Part shown: positions 45,362 through 54,867 of the stretch, in pieces | How positions within the stretch are numbered: the first letter of the stretch is position 1 | Layout of the letters: each line of letters begins with the position of its first letter | Program-made: the position numbers and the translations under genes | From: Maridesulfovibrio bastinii DSM 16055 | GTDB taxonomy: Bacteria > Desulfobacterota > Desulfovibrionia > Desulfovibrionales > Desulfovibrionaceae | DNA: 64,000 bases | Direction of reading: 5' to 3' | Assembly: GCF_000429985.1 (NCBI RefSeq) | Contig: NZ_KE387015.1 | Span: forward strand, 47,499 to 111,498 | Notes under the pieces: generated by a model | The model's input: the letters and a program-made list of their open reading frames with translations, nothing else | Told to the model about the DNA's origin: nothing | Database searches by the model: none

Positions 45362-46807
45362 GTGGCTAAAATTCTTATTGTTGATGATGACGCGGCACTG
45401 CGCATATCTTTTGCCAAAATACTTCAGGGCGAGGGGCATAATGTCCAGAGTGCGGCATCTGGAGAGGCCGGGATCGAAATCTATACTTCCTTCAACCCGG
45501 ACCTTGTGATTCAGGATGTCCGCCTTCCCGGAATGGACGGCCTCGAAACTTTTTCCCGGATGAAAGAGCTTGATCCAAGTGTTCAGTCCATAATCATGAC
45601 CGCTTACGGAACAACTGAGACAGCGATTACAGCCACATCAATGGGTGCTTTTGACTATCTTCTCAAGCCTTTTGAAATACCTGAAATGCTGGAACTTATA
45701 GGCAAAGCGCTCGAAGCTTCAAGATTTTCCAGAAAAAAGGTCCGCCTTGATGCAGACAGCGAAGACCTTGACGTGGATGCAATTATCGGCGGCAGCAGGG
45801 CAATGCAGAACCTGTATAAATCCATTGGCAGGGTCGCACCGACAGATGCGCTGGTGCTGGTCCGCGGAGAATCAGGCACAGGGAAGGAGCTGGTGGCACG
45901 CGCCGTTTTTCAGCACAGTATGCGCTCTGACAAACCATTTGTTGTCATCAACTGTGTGGCCATTCCTGAAACACTGCTTGAAAGTGAACTTTTCGGGTAC
46001 GAGCGGGGAGCTTTTACCGGAGCCAACACCAGAAAAATAGGCCGGATTGAACAGGCTGACGGCGGGACTGTTTTTCTTGATGAAATAGGTGATATGCCCC
46101 TTTCAATTCAGGCTAAAATTTTAAGACTGCTTCAGGAAAAAAGTATTGAAAGGATAGGCGGACGGGAAACAATTCCCATAGACGTGCGGATAATAGCCGC
46201 AACAAACAGAAATCTGGAACAGGCCATAAACGATGGACTGTTCCGTGAAGACCTCTATTACAGGTTGAAAGTGGTGACACTGCCACTGCCGCCGCTCAGG
46301 GAAAGACTTACTGATCTTCCGCAGCTGACTGAATATTTTCTACGCCGACTTTCAACTGTACCGGGTATGAGTAATCCCGGTATCAGCCGCTCCGGTCTTC
46401 TGGCTCTTCAGGAACACAGCTGGCCCGGCAATGTGCGCGAACTGGCCAACTGCATCCAGAAAGCCCTTATCTTCAACCGTGGAGCCCCTATTTCAGCCGA
46501 GGATATTCAATCGGCAATAAAGGGCGACCGCAGCTGTAATACAGAAGCTGCTGACAGCCATGAAAACCACGGGGTTGAAATAATACGCAGAACGCTCTCA
46601 AGCGGTGATGAAAATGCTTATGCCAATCTCATGGACCGTTTTTCATCCATGGTGATAACCGAAGCTCTTTCAATGTGTGATGGAAACCGCAGCAAGGCAT
46701 CCAGACTGCTTGGGATGTCACGCCCCACACTGCTGTCCAGAATGGAACGGCTCGGGCTTAGAGTCAGTGCTAAAGTCAGCTCAGATAATTCATCTGAAAA
46801 AAATTGA
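45362..46807 (+). CDS. Sigma-54-dependent response regulator (NtrC family)
   Basis: 481 residues. The receiver has ILIVDDDAALR, phospho-Asp in VIQDVRLPGMDG, IIMTAYG and LLKPFE. The AAA+ domain has Walker A GESGTGKELVARA, the sigma-54 contact loop GAFTGA, Walker B GGTVFLDEIGDMP and the arginine-finger region. A Fis-type helix-turn-helix ends the protein (NRSKASRLLGMSRPTLLSRMERL). It binds upstream sites and drives sigma-54 RNA polymerase. The -24/-12 promoter with an inverted repeat at the head of this gene cluster is the obvious target. The start is GTG with GGAG upstream. Confidence 0.95.
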   Translation: MAKILIVDDDAALRISFAKILQGEGHNVQSAASGEAGIEIYTSFNPDLVIQDVRLPGMDGLETFSRMKELDPSVQSIIMTAYGTTETAITATSMGAFDYLLKPFEIPEMLELIGKALEASRFSRKKVRLDADSEDLDVDAIIGGSRAMQNLYKSIGRVAPTDALVLVRGESGTGKELVARAVFQHSMRSDKPFVVINCVAIPETLLESELFGYERGAFTGANTRKIGRIEQADGGTVFLDEIGDMPLSIQAKILRLLQEKSIERIGGRETIPIDVRIIAATNRNLEQAINDGLFREDLYYRLKVVTLPLPPLRERLTDLPQLTEYFLRRLSTVPGMSNPGISRSGLLALQEHSWPGNVRELANCIQKALIFNRGAPISAEDIQSAIKGDRSCNTEAADSHENHGVEIIRRTLSSGDENAYANLMDRFSSMVITEALSMCDGNRSKASRLLGMSRPTLLSRMERLGLRVSAKVSSDNSSEKN

Positions 46808-46827
46808 AAAAAATTGCAGTCGCGGTG

Positions 46828-46855
46828 TTGACAAGCTGCTGCTCTGTCTTACTTT
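46828..46855 (+). promoter_or_regulatory. Candidate sigma-70 promoter upstream of groES leader
   Basis: TTGACA (46828-46833) and TACTTT (46850-46855) with a 16-nt spacer lie just after the response-regulator stop and before a hairpin-T-tract. It is a reasonable match but unproven; I see no CIRCE repeat near groES. Confidence 0.4.
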
Positions 46856-46886
46856 TAGGCCACCTTTGAGAAAAGGTAGCTGAATT

Positions 46887-46918
46887 GGTCTTTTTACTGC
46901 TAAAGAGACCTTTTTTTC
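46887..46918 (+). terminator. Intrinsic terminator or attenuator upstream of groES
   Basis: GGTCTTTTT pairs with AAAGAGACC (one G-U) and is followed by T7. It ends the kinase/TauE cluster, or attenuates groES if that transcript starts at the promoter just upstream. Confidence 0.7.
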
Positions 46919-46990
46919 GTTCGGATTATCCGTATTCCGGATCTCAGTTTGTAAAAAAAAGAAGTTCAAAAATACCGTTGAGGAGGAAAC

Positions 46991-47266
46991 ATGACTCTCA
47001 AACCTTTGCAGGATCGCGTACTCATTAAGCGTATGGAAAGCGAACAGAAAACCGCAAGCGGCATCATCATTCCCGATGCAGCTCAGGAAAAACCCATGAA
47101 AGGACAGGTTATCGCTACCGGTCCCGGAAAAGACAACAATCCCATGACCGTTAAAGAAGGTGACGCTGTTCTTTTCGCCAAATACGCAGGAAACGAACTG
47201 AGCGTCGACGGTGAAGACTTCATCATCATGCGCGAAGAAGAAATTCTGGCTGTTATCGAAGCCTAA
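46991..47266 (+). CDS. groES: Co-chaperonin GroES
   Basis: 91 residues ([21 protein letters not shown], mobile loop [13 protein letters not shown], then [34 protein letters not shown]). It forms the heptameric lid on GroEL and closes the folding chamber. GTTGAGGAGGAAAC gives a strong ribosome site. It is followed after 52 nt by groEL in the conserved two-gene order. It is slightly shorter than the 95-97 residues of many homologues, with no missing core element. Confidence 0.97.
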   Translation: MTLKPLQDRVLIKRMESEQKTASGIIIPDAAQEKPMKGQVIATGPGKDNNPMTVKEGDAVLFAKYAGNELSVDGEDFIIMREEEILAVIEA

Positions 47267-47300
47267 TACAAATTTAATCTAATTTAAAATATTTCCTTAA

Positions 47301-48905
<1,605 letters not shown>

Positions 48906-48934
48906 TTCTTTCTTCTTGTTTATATATACCTTTC

Positions 48935-48969
48935 GGCCCGCGGACTTCATGTCTGCGGGCCTTTTTTTA
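48935..48969 (+). terminator. Intrinsic terminator of groESL
   Basis: GGCCCGCGGAC, loop TTCAT, GTCTGCGGGCC with T7. Confidence 0.93.
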
Positions 48970-48987
48970 TAATTCAAGCGGCAAATC

Positions 48988-49019
48988 AAAAAGCGGCCGC
49001 ATAATCATGCAACCGCTCA
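48988..49019 (-). terminator. Intrinsic terminator of the PHP-glycosyltransferase gene
   Basis: On the minus strand AGCGGTTGCAT pairs with ATGCGGCCGCT (two G-U pairs) and is followed by TTTTTG. Confidence 0.75.
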
Positions 49020-49042
49020 ATATCCTTTTTTTAAACTCCCGG

Positions 49043-51463
49043 TTAAACCCGGACGCTTTCCTCATAAAGATCCCATGTTTTTAAAAACTCCGCATCAAAA
49101 GATCTTTTTTCGGTGTAATCTCTGGCACTAGCTCTCATATATCCAAGCAGTTCAGGATGATCTGTAAGCCTGAGTATGGCTCTTGCCAGCGCATCAGAAT
49201 TGCAGGCCTCTACAATAAGCCCTGTTTTGTCCGGTATAAGATTCTCTTTAGGCCCGCCAATGTCAGTGACAATAACCGGCAGTCCCGAAGCCTGAGCCTC
49301 CAGAACAACATTTCCGAATGTATCGGTGGACGAAGGAAAAACAAAGATATCGGCACTGGCATAAGCCTGAGCCAGATCATCCCCATCAAGATATCCGGTA
49401 AAAGTTACTGCCATCCCTGAAAGCTTTTGTTCCATGACTTCCCGATAAGGGCCATCGCCGACTACAATCAGATGAACTTCCGGCCTGATGGGAGCGAGGG
49501 TCGAAAAAGCTTCGGTTAGGACATCAAGATTTTTTTCTCTCGAAACCCTGCCCACATAAATAAGTTTTACTGATTCTCTAACCTTGAATTTTCCTTTATA
49601 AAAACCATTTCTCTTTTCAGGAGTAAAACGGCTGGTATCAACACCACGGGGATAAGTGGTTATCTTACTCGACTCTACACCCCGGACAACAAGCTCATCG
49701 CCGGTCGCTTCTGATGGAACAAAAACAATTTCCATCTGATTATAAAACCAGATCATGAATTTCCAGGCTAAATCTTCAAGTCCGGTATCATCGGTAAAAG
49801 CCCTCACATACTGGGGAAAAGCCGTATGATAGGTTCCATGTACAGGCTTTTTAAGCAGTTTTGCTATGGCCAGCCCGGCAAGACCGACAGGTCCGGGGGT
49901 AGCAAGGTGATACAGGCTGTAATCCTTTTCAATGCAATGTGATAAAATTTTTAAAAAAGGCGGATAGGTCATATTGAGTTCCGGATATTCAGGAAAATCA
50001 AAAACACCCGCTGGTTTGAAACTGGCAATCTGATCTGAAATTCCGGCGGCACCGCAGGTAATTACCGTCAGCTTTTTATCATACTTGCCGGCAACCTCCA
50101 GTTGTCTCTGCAAAGTCAGAGCAACACCGTTAACTTCTTCAAAAGTATCGGTAAAATGAGCAATGCGAACTTCATTTTCACCTTCCACCTTTTGTCCGAA
50201 AGCTTTCAGGCAATCAGCAGCCAGTTCTCTTTCCCGGGCAAAAAGACCGTATGAAAGGAAATATGGAGCAAGCAACGCATAAAGAGAACCGGCAGCTCCT
50301 ATGGTATGAAAAACATCAAATATATTGGCCCCGACAGCACTATGCAGAATCCTGTCACCAAGTCCGGAAAGGACTTTATCCGTAGCCATTCCCACAAACC
50401 TGAACCATTCATCTTCAAGCACTTCAGGGCTTCTTACAGCCCCCTTGCTGACTTTATCAAACCGGGCATCCTGTTGAACTATTTTATTGGCCTCACATAG
50501 CAGCGCGGCCTGAACGCTGTCTGACTTCTGGAAATATTTTCTGCTTCTATGGCGGTAAAGATAGCTTTGAAGCCTTTCAATTATTCCGGGCTCTTTTTTA
50601 TCTCCGGGATCAAGAGCATTATCTATAAAGTCGAAGCATTCCGCGCTTCTTCGAAATGTTTTAAGATTGAAATGGCTTTTATAAAACTGATAGGCGATGC
50701 CATATAAATTATGGGCCATTGTTCTCGGAGTTGCGGGCCTGCCCTGCACCATTGTTCTATCCTGCTCCAGAGCTGCCAGCAGATCGTCCACGTCATGCAC
50801 TTTGGAAATCCAGGTAAAAACCCGAGCGATGTTGATACCGGAATGATCATCCGAACCGCCGGTAAGAGACTTCACCCACGGCGTGCTGCCATACGGCTTA
50901 ATGGAGTGTTTATCAGCAAGCCTGTCCATTACTTCAGGATTGAGGCTTTCTACAATAGAGCGCAAAGCATTGTTCTGAGACTCGTCTCTTGTTCCGTTGA
51001 GTTCAAGTATGTTGAACAGCAGAAGGCACTGCTCAAAATGCTCAGGGGTCAGACGTTCATTCACAGCAAAGAGAGGATGCGCAAGAACATGGGTGATCTT
51101 CTGTTCTCTGAGATATGGAACCAGATCAAATACATTTTCTCTTAATTTTTGAAATTCCCGGTGCTGAGCCTCGGTGATGTTATAGGTAAGAACGTGCAGC
51201 TTGCATCCATCTTCAGGGAAATAGGTGGTGACTTCCTCGCTCACGAACGTATTGCCCAGATGAGCGATTTCAAGACTGCCGTCTATGGTGTTATGGTCTG
51301 TAATGGTAACTACATCCATTTTTCTGGCAAGAGCCCGTCTGTAGATGCTTAAAGGTTCGGTGAAGCTCTCAGGGCAGCCGAGCTTCTGCAAAACCCATTG
51401 TGACGGTCGTGTCGAATATTTAGAATGGACATGCAGGTCCACCCTTACATCTGAACCATTCAT
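49043..51463 (-). CDS. Fusion of PHP-type phosphoesterase domain and GT4-family glycosyltransferase
   Basis: 806 residues. The N-terminal ~300 show PHP metal-binding motifs: DLHVHSKYS, TITDHNTIDG, HVLAHPLF and TGGSDDHSG. A middle region (about 300-430) is unassigned and partly hydrophobic (AAGSLYALLAPYFLSYG). The C-terminal ~370 residues form a GT4 enzyme: HFTDTFEEVNGVALTLQ, TPGPVGLAG, YVGRVSREKNLDVL, FVFPSSTDTFGNVVLEAQASGLPVI. Similar fusions are sometimes annotated as mannosyltransferases of glycolipid synthesis. The PHP domain could remove a phosphate from the glycosylated or donor intermediate. It stands alone between terminators. Exact sugar and acceptor are unknown. Confidence 0.88.
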   Translation of the reverse strand: MNGSDVRVDLHVHSKYSTRPSQWVLQKLGCPESFTEPLSIYRRALARKMDVVTITDHNTIDGSLEIAHLGNTFVSEEVTTYFPEDGCKLHVLTYNITEAQHREFQKLRENVFDLVPYLREQKITHVLAHPLFAVNERLTPEHFEQCLLLFNILELNGTRDESQNNALRSIVESLNPEVMDRLADKHSIKPYGSTPWVKSLTGGSDDHSGINIARVFTWISKVHDVDDLLAALEQDRTMVQGRPATPRTMAHNLYGIAYQFYKSHFNLKTFRRSAECFDFIDNALDPGDKKEPGIIERLQSYLYRHRSRKYFQKSDSVQAALLCEANKIVQQDARFDKVSKGAVRSPEVLEDEWFRFVGMATDKVLSGLGDRILHSAVGANIFDVFHTIGAAGSLYALLAPYFLSYGLFARERELAADCLKAFGQKVEGENEVRIAHFTDTFEEVNGVALTLQRQLEVAGKYDKKLTVITCGAAGISDQIASFKPAGVFDFPEYPELNMTYPPFLKILSHCIEKDYSLYHLATPGPVGLAGLAIAKLLKKPVHGTYHTAFPQYVRAFTDDTGLEDLAWKFMIWFYNQMEIVFVPSEATGDELVVRGVESSKITTYPRGVDTSRFTPEKRNGFYKGKFKVRESVKLIYVGRVSREKNLDVLTEAFSTLAPIRPEVHLIVVGDGPYREVMEQKLSGMAVTFTGYLDGDDLAQAYASADIFVFPSSTDTFGNVVLEAQASGLPVIVTDIGGPKENLIPDKTGLIVEACNSDALARAILRLTDHPELLGYMRASARDYTEKRSFDAEFLKTWDLYEESVRV

Positions 51464-51587
51464 GCGGACTTCCTCCTCGCACCTCCGGGGTGCGCTCAGT
51501 GTAGTTTGGATGCCCTCTGTATATGGTCAGTCCAATGTAACAGGTCTACAATAGGGTTACGGTTTAAAGTTTTTTTAGAGAAATACA

Positions 51588-51640
51588 AAAAAAAGCCGGA
51601 GTCTTCGTCACAACGACGAAAACTCCGGCAATTTTTTATT
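51588..51640 (-). terminator. Intrinsic terminator of the purL gene
   Basis: GCCGGAGTTTTCGTCG and its near-complement form a stem of about 16 bp; the plus-strand A8 gives a T8 tail on the minus strand. Confidence 0.92.
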
Positions 51641-51674
51641 TATGATTGAATGTCAGACGGAAAAAAACTTCTGC

Positions 51675-54659
51675 CTACCAGTCAAGAGTATCTTTAAAAG
51701 CTTTTGCCATGACCGCAATTTTATTGCGGACAACAGCATCCATTCCTTCAGTAATACCAAAGGAATCAAGGCCGGTTGTCATTCCGATTCTAGCAAAAGT
51801 CTGACCTGCAAACATTTCTTCAAAAGCAATGGCATTAGCCGGGTCGACAGTTACCAGCATACGGCTAGGAGTCTCACTGTAAAGGGTTGAGAGAGTACTC
51901 AGACCGTATTCACGGGGAACGGAGCAGATATCTATCTCCGCACCGACACGACCACCGATGGACATTTCCGCAAGAGCAACCGCGAGACCACCGTCAGAAA
52001 GGTCATGGCAGGCACTGATGTAACCCTTGCGCATAGCCTGATGCAGAGTGCGATAACGGGTAACAGCTTCAAGAGCTTCAACTCTGGGTACAAGATTATG
52101 CGAAAATCCAAGCTGTGAGGCAATCTCGGTTCCACCAAGTTCGTTGCGGGTTCTTCCAAGAAGATAAACCAGATCTCCGGGTTTCTTGAAGTCGGAAGTC
52201 ACGCAGATGGAAACATCAGGAATAACACCTATCACAGAGAAAAGAACGGTCGGGGGAATAGAGATTTTTACTCCTCCACCCTTGTAGTCGTTCTTCATGG
52301 AGTCTTTACCTGAGATACAGGGAACCCCGTAGCTGCGGCAGAAATGTGAAAGAGCCAGATTGGCACGAACCAGCTGGGCCAGTTTGTAATGACCGTCAGG
52401 AGTGCTTTCCGATTGAACCGGATCACACCAGCAGAAGTTATCAACACCGGCCATGTAGTCAATATCAGCACCGACAGCGACAGCATTTCTTACAGCTTCG
52501 TCAATGGCGTTAGCCATCATCCAGTAAGTATCAAGATCACTGAATTTGGGGCAGATACCGTGAGAAACAACCAGTCCTTTTTCTGATTCAAGATCAGGCC
52601 TTAAAACACCTGCATCCGAAGGACCGTCCTGACGTTCTCCGACCATTGGTTTTACAACGCTTTTGCCCTGCACTTCATGATCGTACTGACGAACCAGATA
52701 TTCCTTGCTGCATATATTCAGTCTGCCAAGCATATCGAGAAGCAGAGCTGAGTGATCTTCAACTTCAGGCTCGCCGCTGAATTCGATTACCGGACGTTCC
52801 CAGACAGCCTTGAGTTCCATCTGGGGAACACCGTCATGCAGGAAATCCATGCCGATAGAGGCAACCGGCTTATCACCATAACGTATATTGTAATAGCCGC
52901 TGTCCACATAAGTACCGAGAGCAGTTGCTTCAACATCCATCTCTTCAGCAAGGGCCATGAACTGGTCCAGCTTTTCAGGAGGAACAGCAAGAGTCATGCG
53001 CTCCTGTGCTTCTGAAACAAGAATTTCCCACGGACGCAGACCGTCATATTTAAGAGGAGCTTTGGCAAGGTCAAGGTCACAGCCGTTGCAGTCTTCAGCC
53101 ATTTCACCGACAGAAGAAGAAAGGCCGCCGGCACCGTTATCAGTGATAGCGTTATAAAGGCCGAGATCACGGGCGCGCATCAGGCAGTCATACATTTTGC
53201 GCTGGGTGATCGGGTCACCAATCTGAACTGCTGTAGCAGGTGAACCTTCGTGCAGTTCTTCAGAAGAGAATGTTGCTCCATGAATACCGTCTTTGCCGAT
53301 ACGTCCACCGGCCATGACAATGATATCACCAGGGAGAGCTTTTTTCTCATGACTAGGCTTGCCGGCAACAGTAACAGGCATGGTACCGACTGTTCCGCAG
53401 TATACCAGTGGTTTTCCGAGATATCTTTCATCGAAAACCATTGAACCGTTTACAGTGGGTATGCCGGATTTGTTACCGCCGTGCTCAACGCCCTCACGGA
53501 CACCTTCAAAAACCCTGCGGGGGTGCAGAAGACGTGGAGGAAGCTCACCCTCATGAAAAGGAGAAGCAAAACAGAAAACATCAGTATTGCAGAGCAGATT
53601 TGCACCCATACCGGTTCCCATCGGGTCACGGTTAACACCGACGATACCGGTCAGGGCTCCACCGTAAGGGTCAAGGGCCGAGGGGCTGTTATGTGTTTCC
53701 ATTTTTACACAGACATTAATCTTGTCGCTGAACTTAATGACTCCGGCATTATCTTTAAATACGGAAAGGCAGTAATCGTCATCGCCTTTCTCATCCCGAA
53801 GCTGCTGTGTAGTTTTTTGAATACAGGTTTTATAAAGGCTGTCCAGAGTTGTACGAACTCCGGTTTCCTTGTTTTCGTAATCAATTTTGGAACTGAAAAT
53901 TTTGTGCTTGCAGTGTTCAGACCAGGTCTGTGCCAGAGCTTCAAGTTCGGCATCGGTCGGATCAATTCCAAGACCGAGGCTTTTACGATGCTCCATTCTC
54001 TCCGGGGCGGCGAAATAATCACGAATACGCTGCATTTCTTCAAGATTTAGAGCTAGAGTATTCGACCTGCTGAAATCAACCAGCTCGGCATCACTCATGG
54101 TGGAAAGAGGAATTATAGCGACTTCATCACTGGCCTGTCCGGTAACTCTTGCGGCTTTAGCCTCAAAACCGGGAGCGGCGTTCCAGTCTTCAGCTGATTT
54201 GATTTCGTAGCGCTGAATCAGTTTATTAGCCAGGAGTCCACCGGCAATGAATTCAACCTGAGATAATTCCAGATCTTCATCAAAAATAAACTGTGTGGAA
54301 GTATAGACTTTGATTTTTTCTCTTTCTTTACCGGAAAGGCCGAGAACTGTAGCCAGAGTTTCCTGAGCGGTACGGCCTTCGTTATCTGTTACACCGGGTC
54401 TGAAACCGACCTCAAGATACCACTTTCCACCGGAAGCCAGCGGTTTAAGTGAAGGATCATGTAAAACCGGATCATGCAGTGCTCCGAGTTCCAGAACCTT
54501 ATCAACATCATTCTGTTCCAGACCTTCAACCGTGTAGACTTTTATGGTGCGGACTTCGCCCGCCTCCAGACCTAGTTCTTCACGGATTTTGCGGGACACC
54601 CTTTTTCCGTGTACATCTTTTACATGGGATTTAAGACCGACCTCGATCCGCCAGAGCAT
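51675..54659 (-). CDS. purL: Phosphoribosylformylglycinamidine synthase, PurL with N-terminal PurS-like domains
   Basis: 994 residues. Two PurS-like alpha/beta repeats open the protein (LWRIEVGLKSHVKDVHGKRV and WYLEVGFRPGVTDNEGRTA). The PurL core follows with TWSEHCKHKIF, METHNSPSALDPYGGALTGIVG, the GGRIGKDGIHGATFSS ATP-site loop, DNGAGGLSS and CHDLSDGGLAVALAEM. It makes FGAM from FGAR in purine synthesis. There is no C-terminal glutaminase domain, so ammonia must come from a separate PurQ. The length lies between small PurL (~740) and enterobacterial PurL (~1,295). The ATG with GGAGAGAGCC upstream is chosen; an earlier ATG adds 29 unmatched residues. Confidence 0.92.
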   Translation of the reverse strand: MLWRIEVGLKSHVKDVHGKRVSRKIREELGLEAGEVRTIKVYTVEGLEQNDVDKVLELGALHDPVLHDPSLKPLASGGKWYLEVGFRPGVTDNEGRTAQETLATVLGLSGKEREKIKVYTSTQFIFDEDLELSQVEFIAGGLLANKLIQRYEIKSAEDWNAAPGFEAKAARVTGQASDEVAIIPLSTMSDAELVDFSRSNTLALNLEEMQRIRDYFAAPERMEHRKSLGLGIDPTDAELEALAQTWSEHCKHKIFSSKIDYENKETGVRTTLDSLYKTCIQKTTQQLRDEKGDDDYCLSVFKDNAGVIKFSDKINVCVKMETHNSPSALDPYGGALTGIVGVNRDPMGTGMGANLLCNTDVFCFASPFHEGELPPRLLHPRRVFEGVREGVEHGGNKSGIPTVNGSMVFDERYLGKPLVYCGTVGTMPVTVAGKPSHEKKALPGDIIVMAGGRIGKDGIHGATFSSEELHEGSPATAVQIGDPITQRKMYDCLMRARDLGLYNAITDNGAGGLSSSVGEMAEDCNGCDLDLAKAPLKYDGLRPWEILVSEAQERMTLAVPPEKLDQFMALAEEMDVEATALGTYVDSGYYNIRYGDKPVASIGMDFLHDGVPQMELKAVWERPVIEFSGEPEVEDHSALLLDMLGRLNICSKEYLVRQYDHEVQGKSVVKPMVGERQDGPSDAGVLRPDLESEKGLVVSHGICPKFSDLDTYWMMANAIDEAVRNAVAVGADIDYMAGVDNFCWCDPVQSESTPDGHYKLAQLVRANLALSHFCRSYGVPCISGKDSMKNDYKGGGVKISIPPTVLFSVIGVIPDVSICVTSDFKKPGDLVYLLGRTRNELGGTEIASQLGFSHNLVPRVEALEAVTRYRTLHQAMRKGYISACHDLSDGGLAVALAEMSIGGRVGAEIDICSVPREYGLSTLSTLYSETPSRMLVTVDPANAIAFEEMFAGQTFARIGMTTGLDSFGITEGMDAVVRNKIAVMAKAFKDTLDW

Positions 54660-54749
54660 GGCTCTCTCCTTTTTCAATACGGCACAGACAACGCGCCAGA
54701 GTTTCTCACATTGGAACAGCCCGAAGACCGGAACTGCCATAAACAAAAC

Positions 54750-54788
54750 TAAAAGACAAAGCCGTCCCGAACAATCAGGAAGGCTTTG
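54750..54788 (-). terminator. Intrinsic terminator of the minus-strand operon ending in the HDOD-GGDEF gene
   Basis: On the minus strand AAAGCC-T-TCC pairs with GGGA-C-GGCTTT and is followed by GTCTTTTAG. A second inverted repeat ACCGG-CAG/CTG-CCGGT lies at about 54816-54851 without a T tract. Confidence 0.6.
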
Positions 54789-54867
54789 ACAGAATCTTTA
54801 TATTTAATTTTTTCTACCGGACAGAAATACAAAATATACTGTACCGGTTTTCATAAAATAAAACGCC

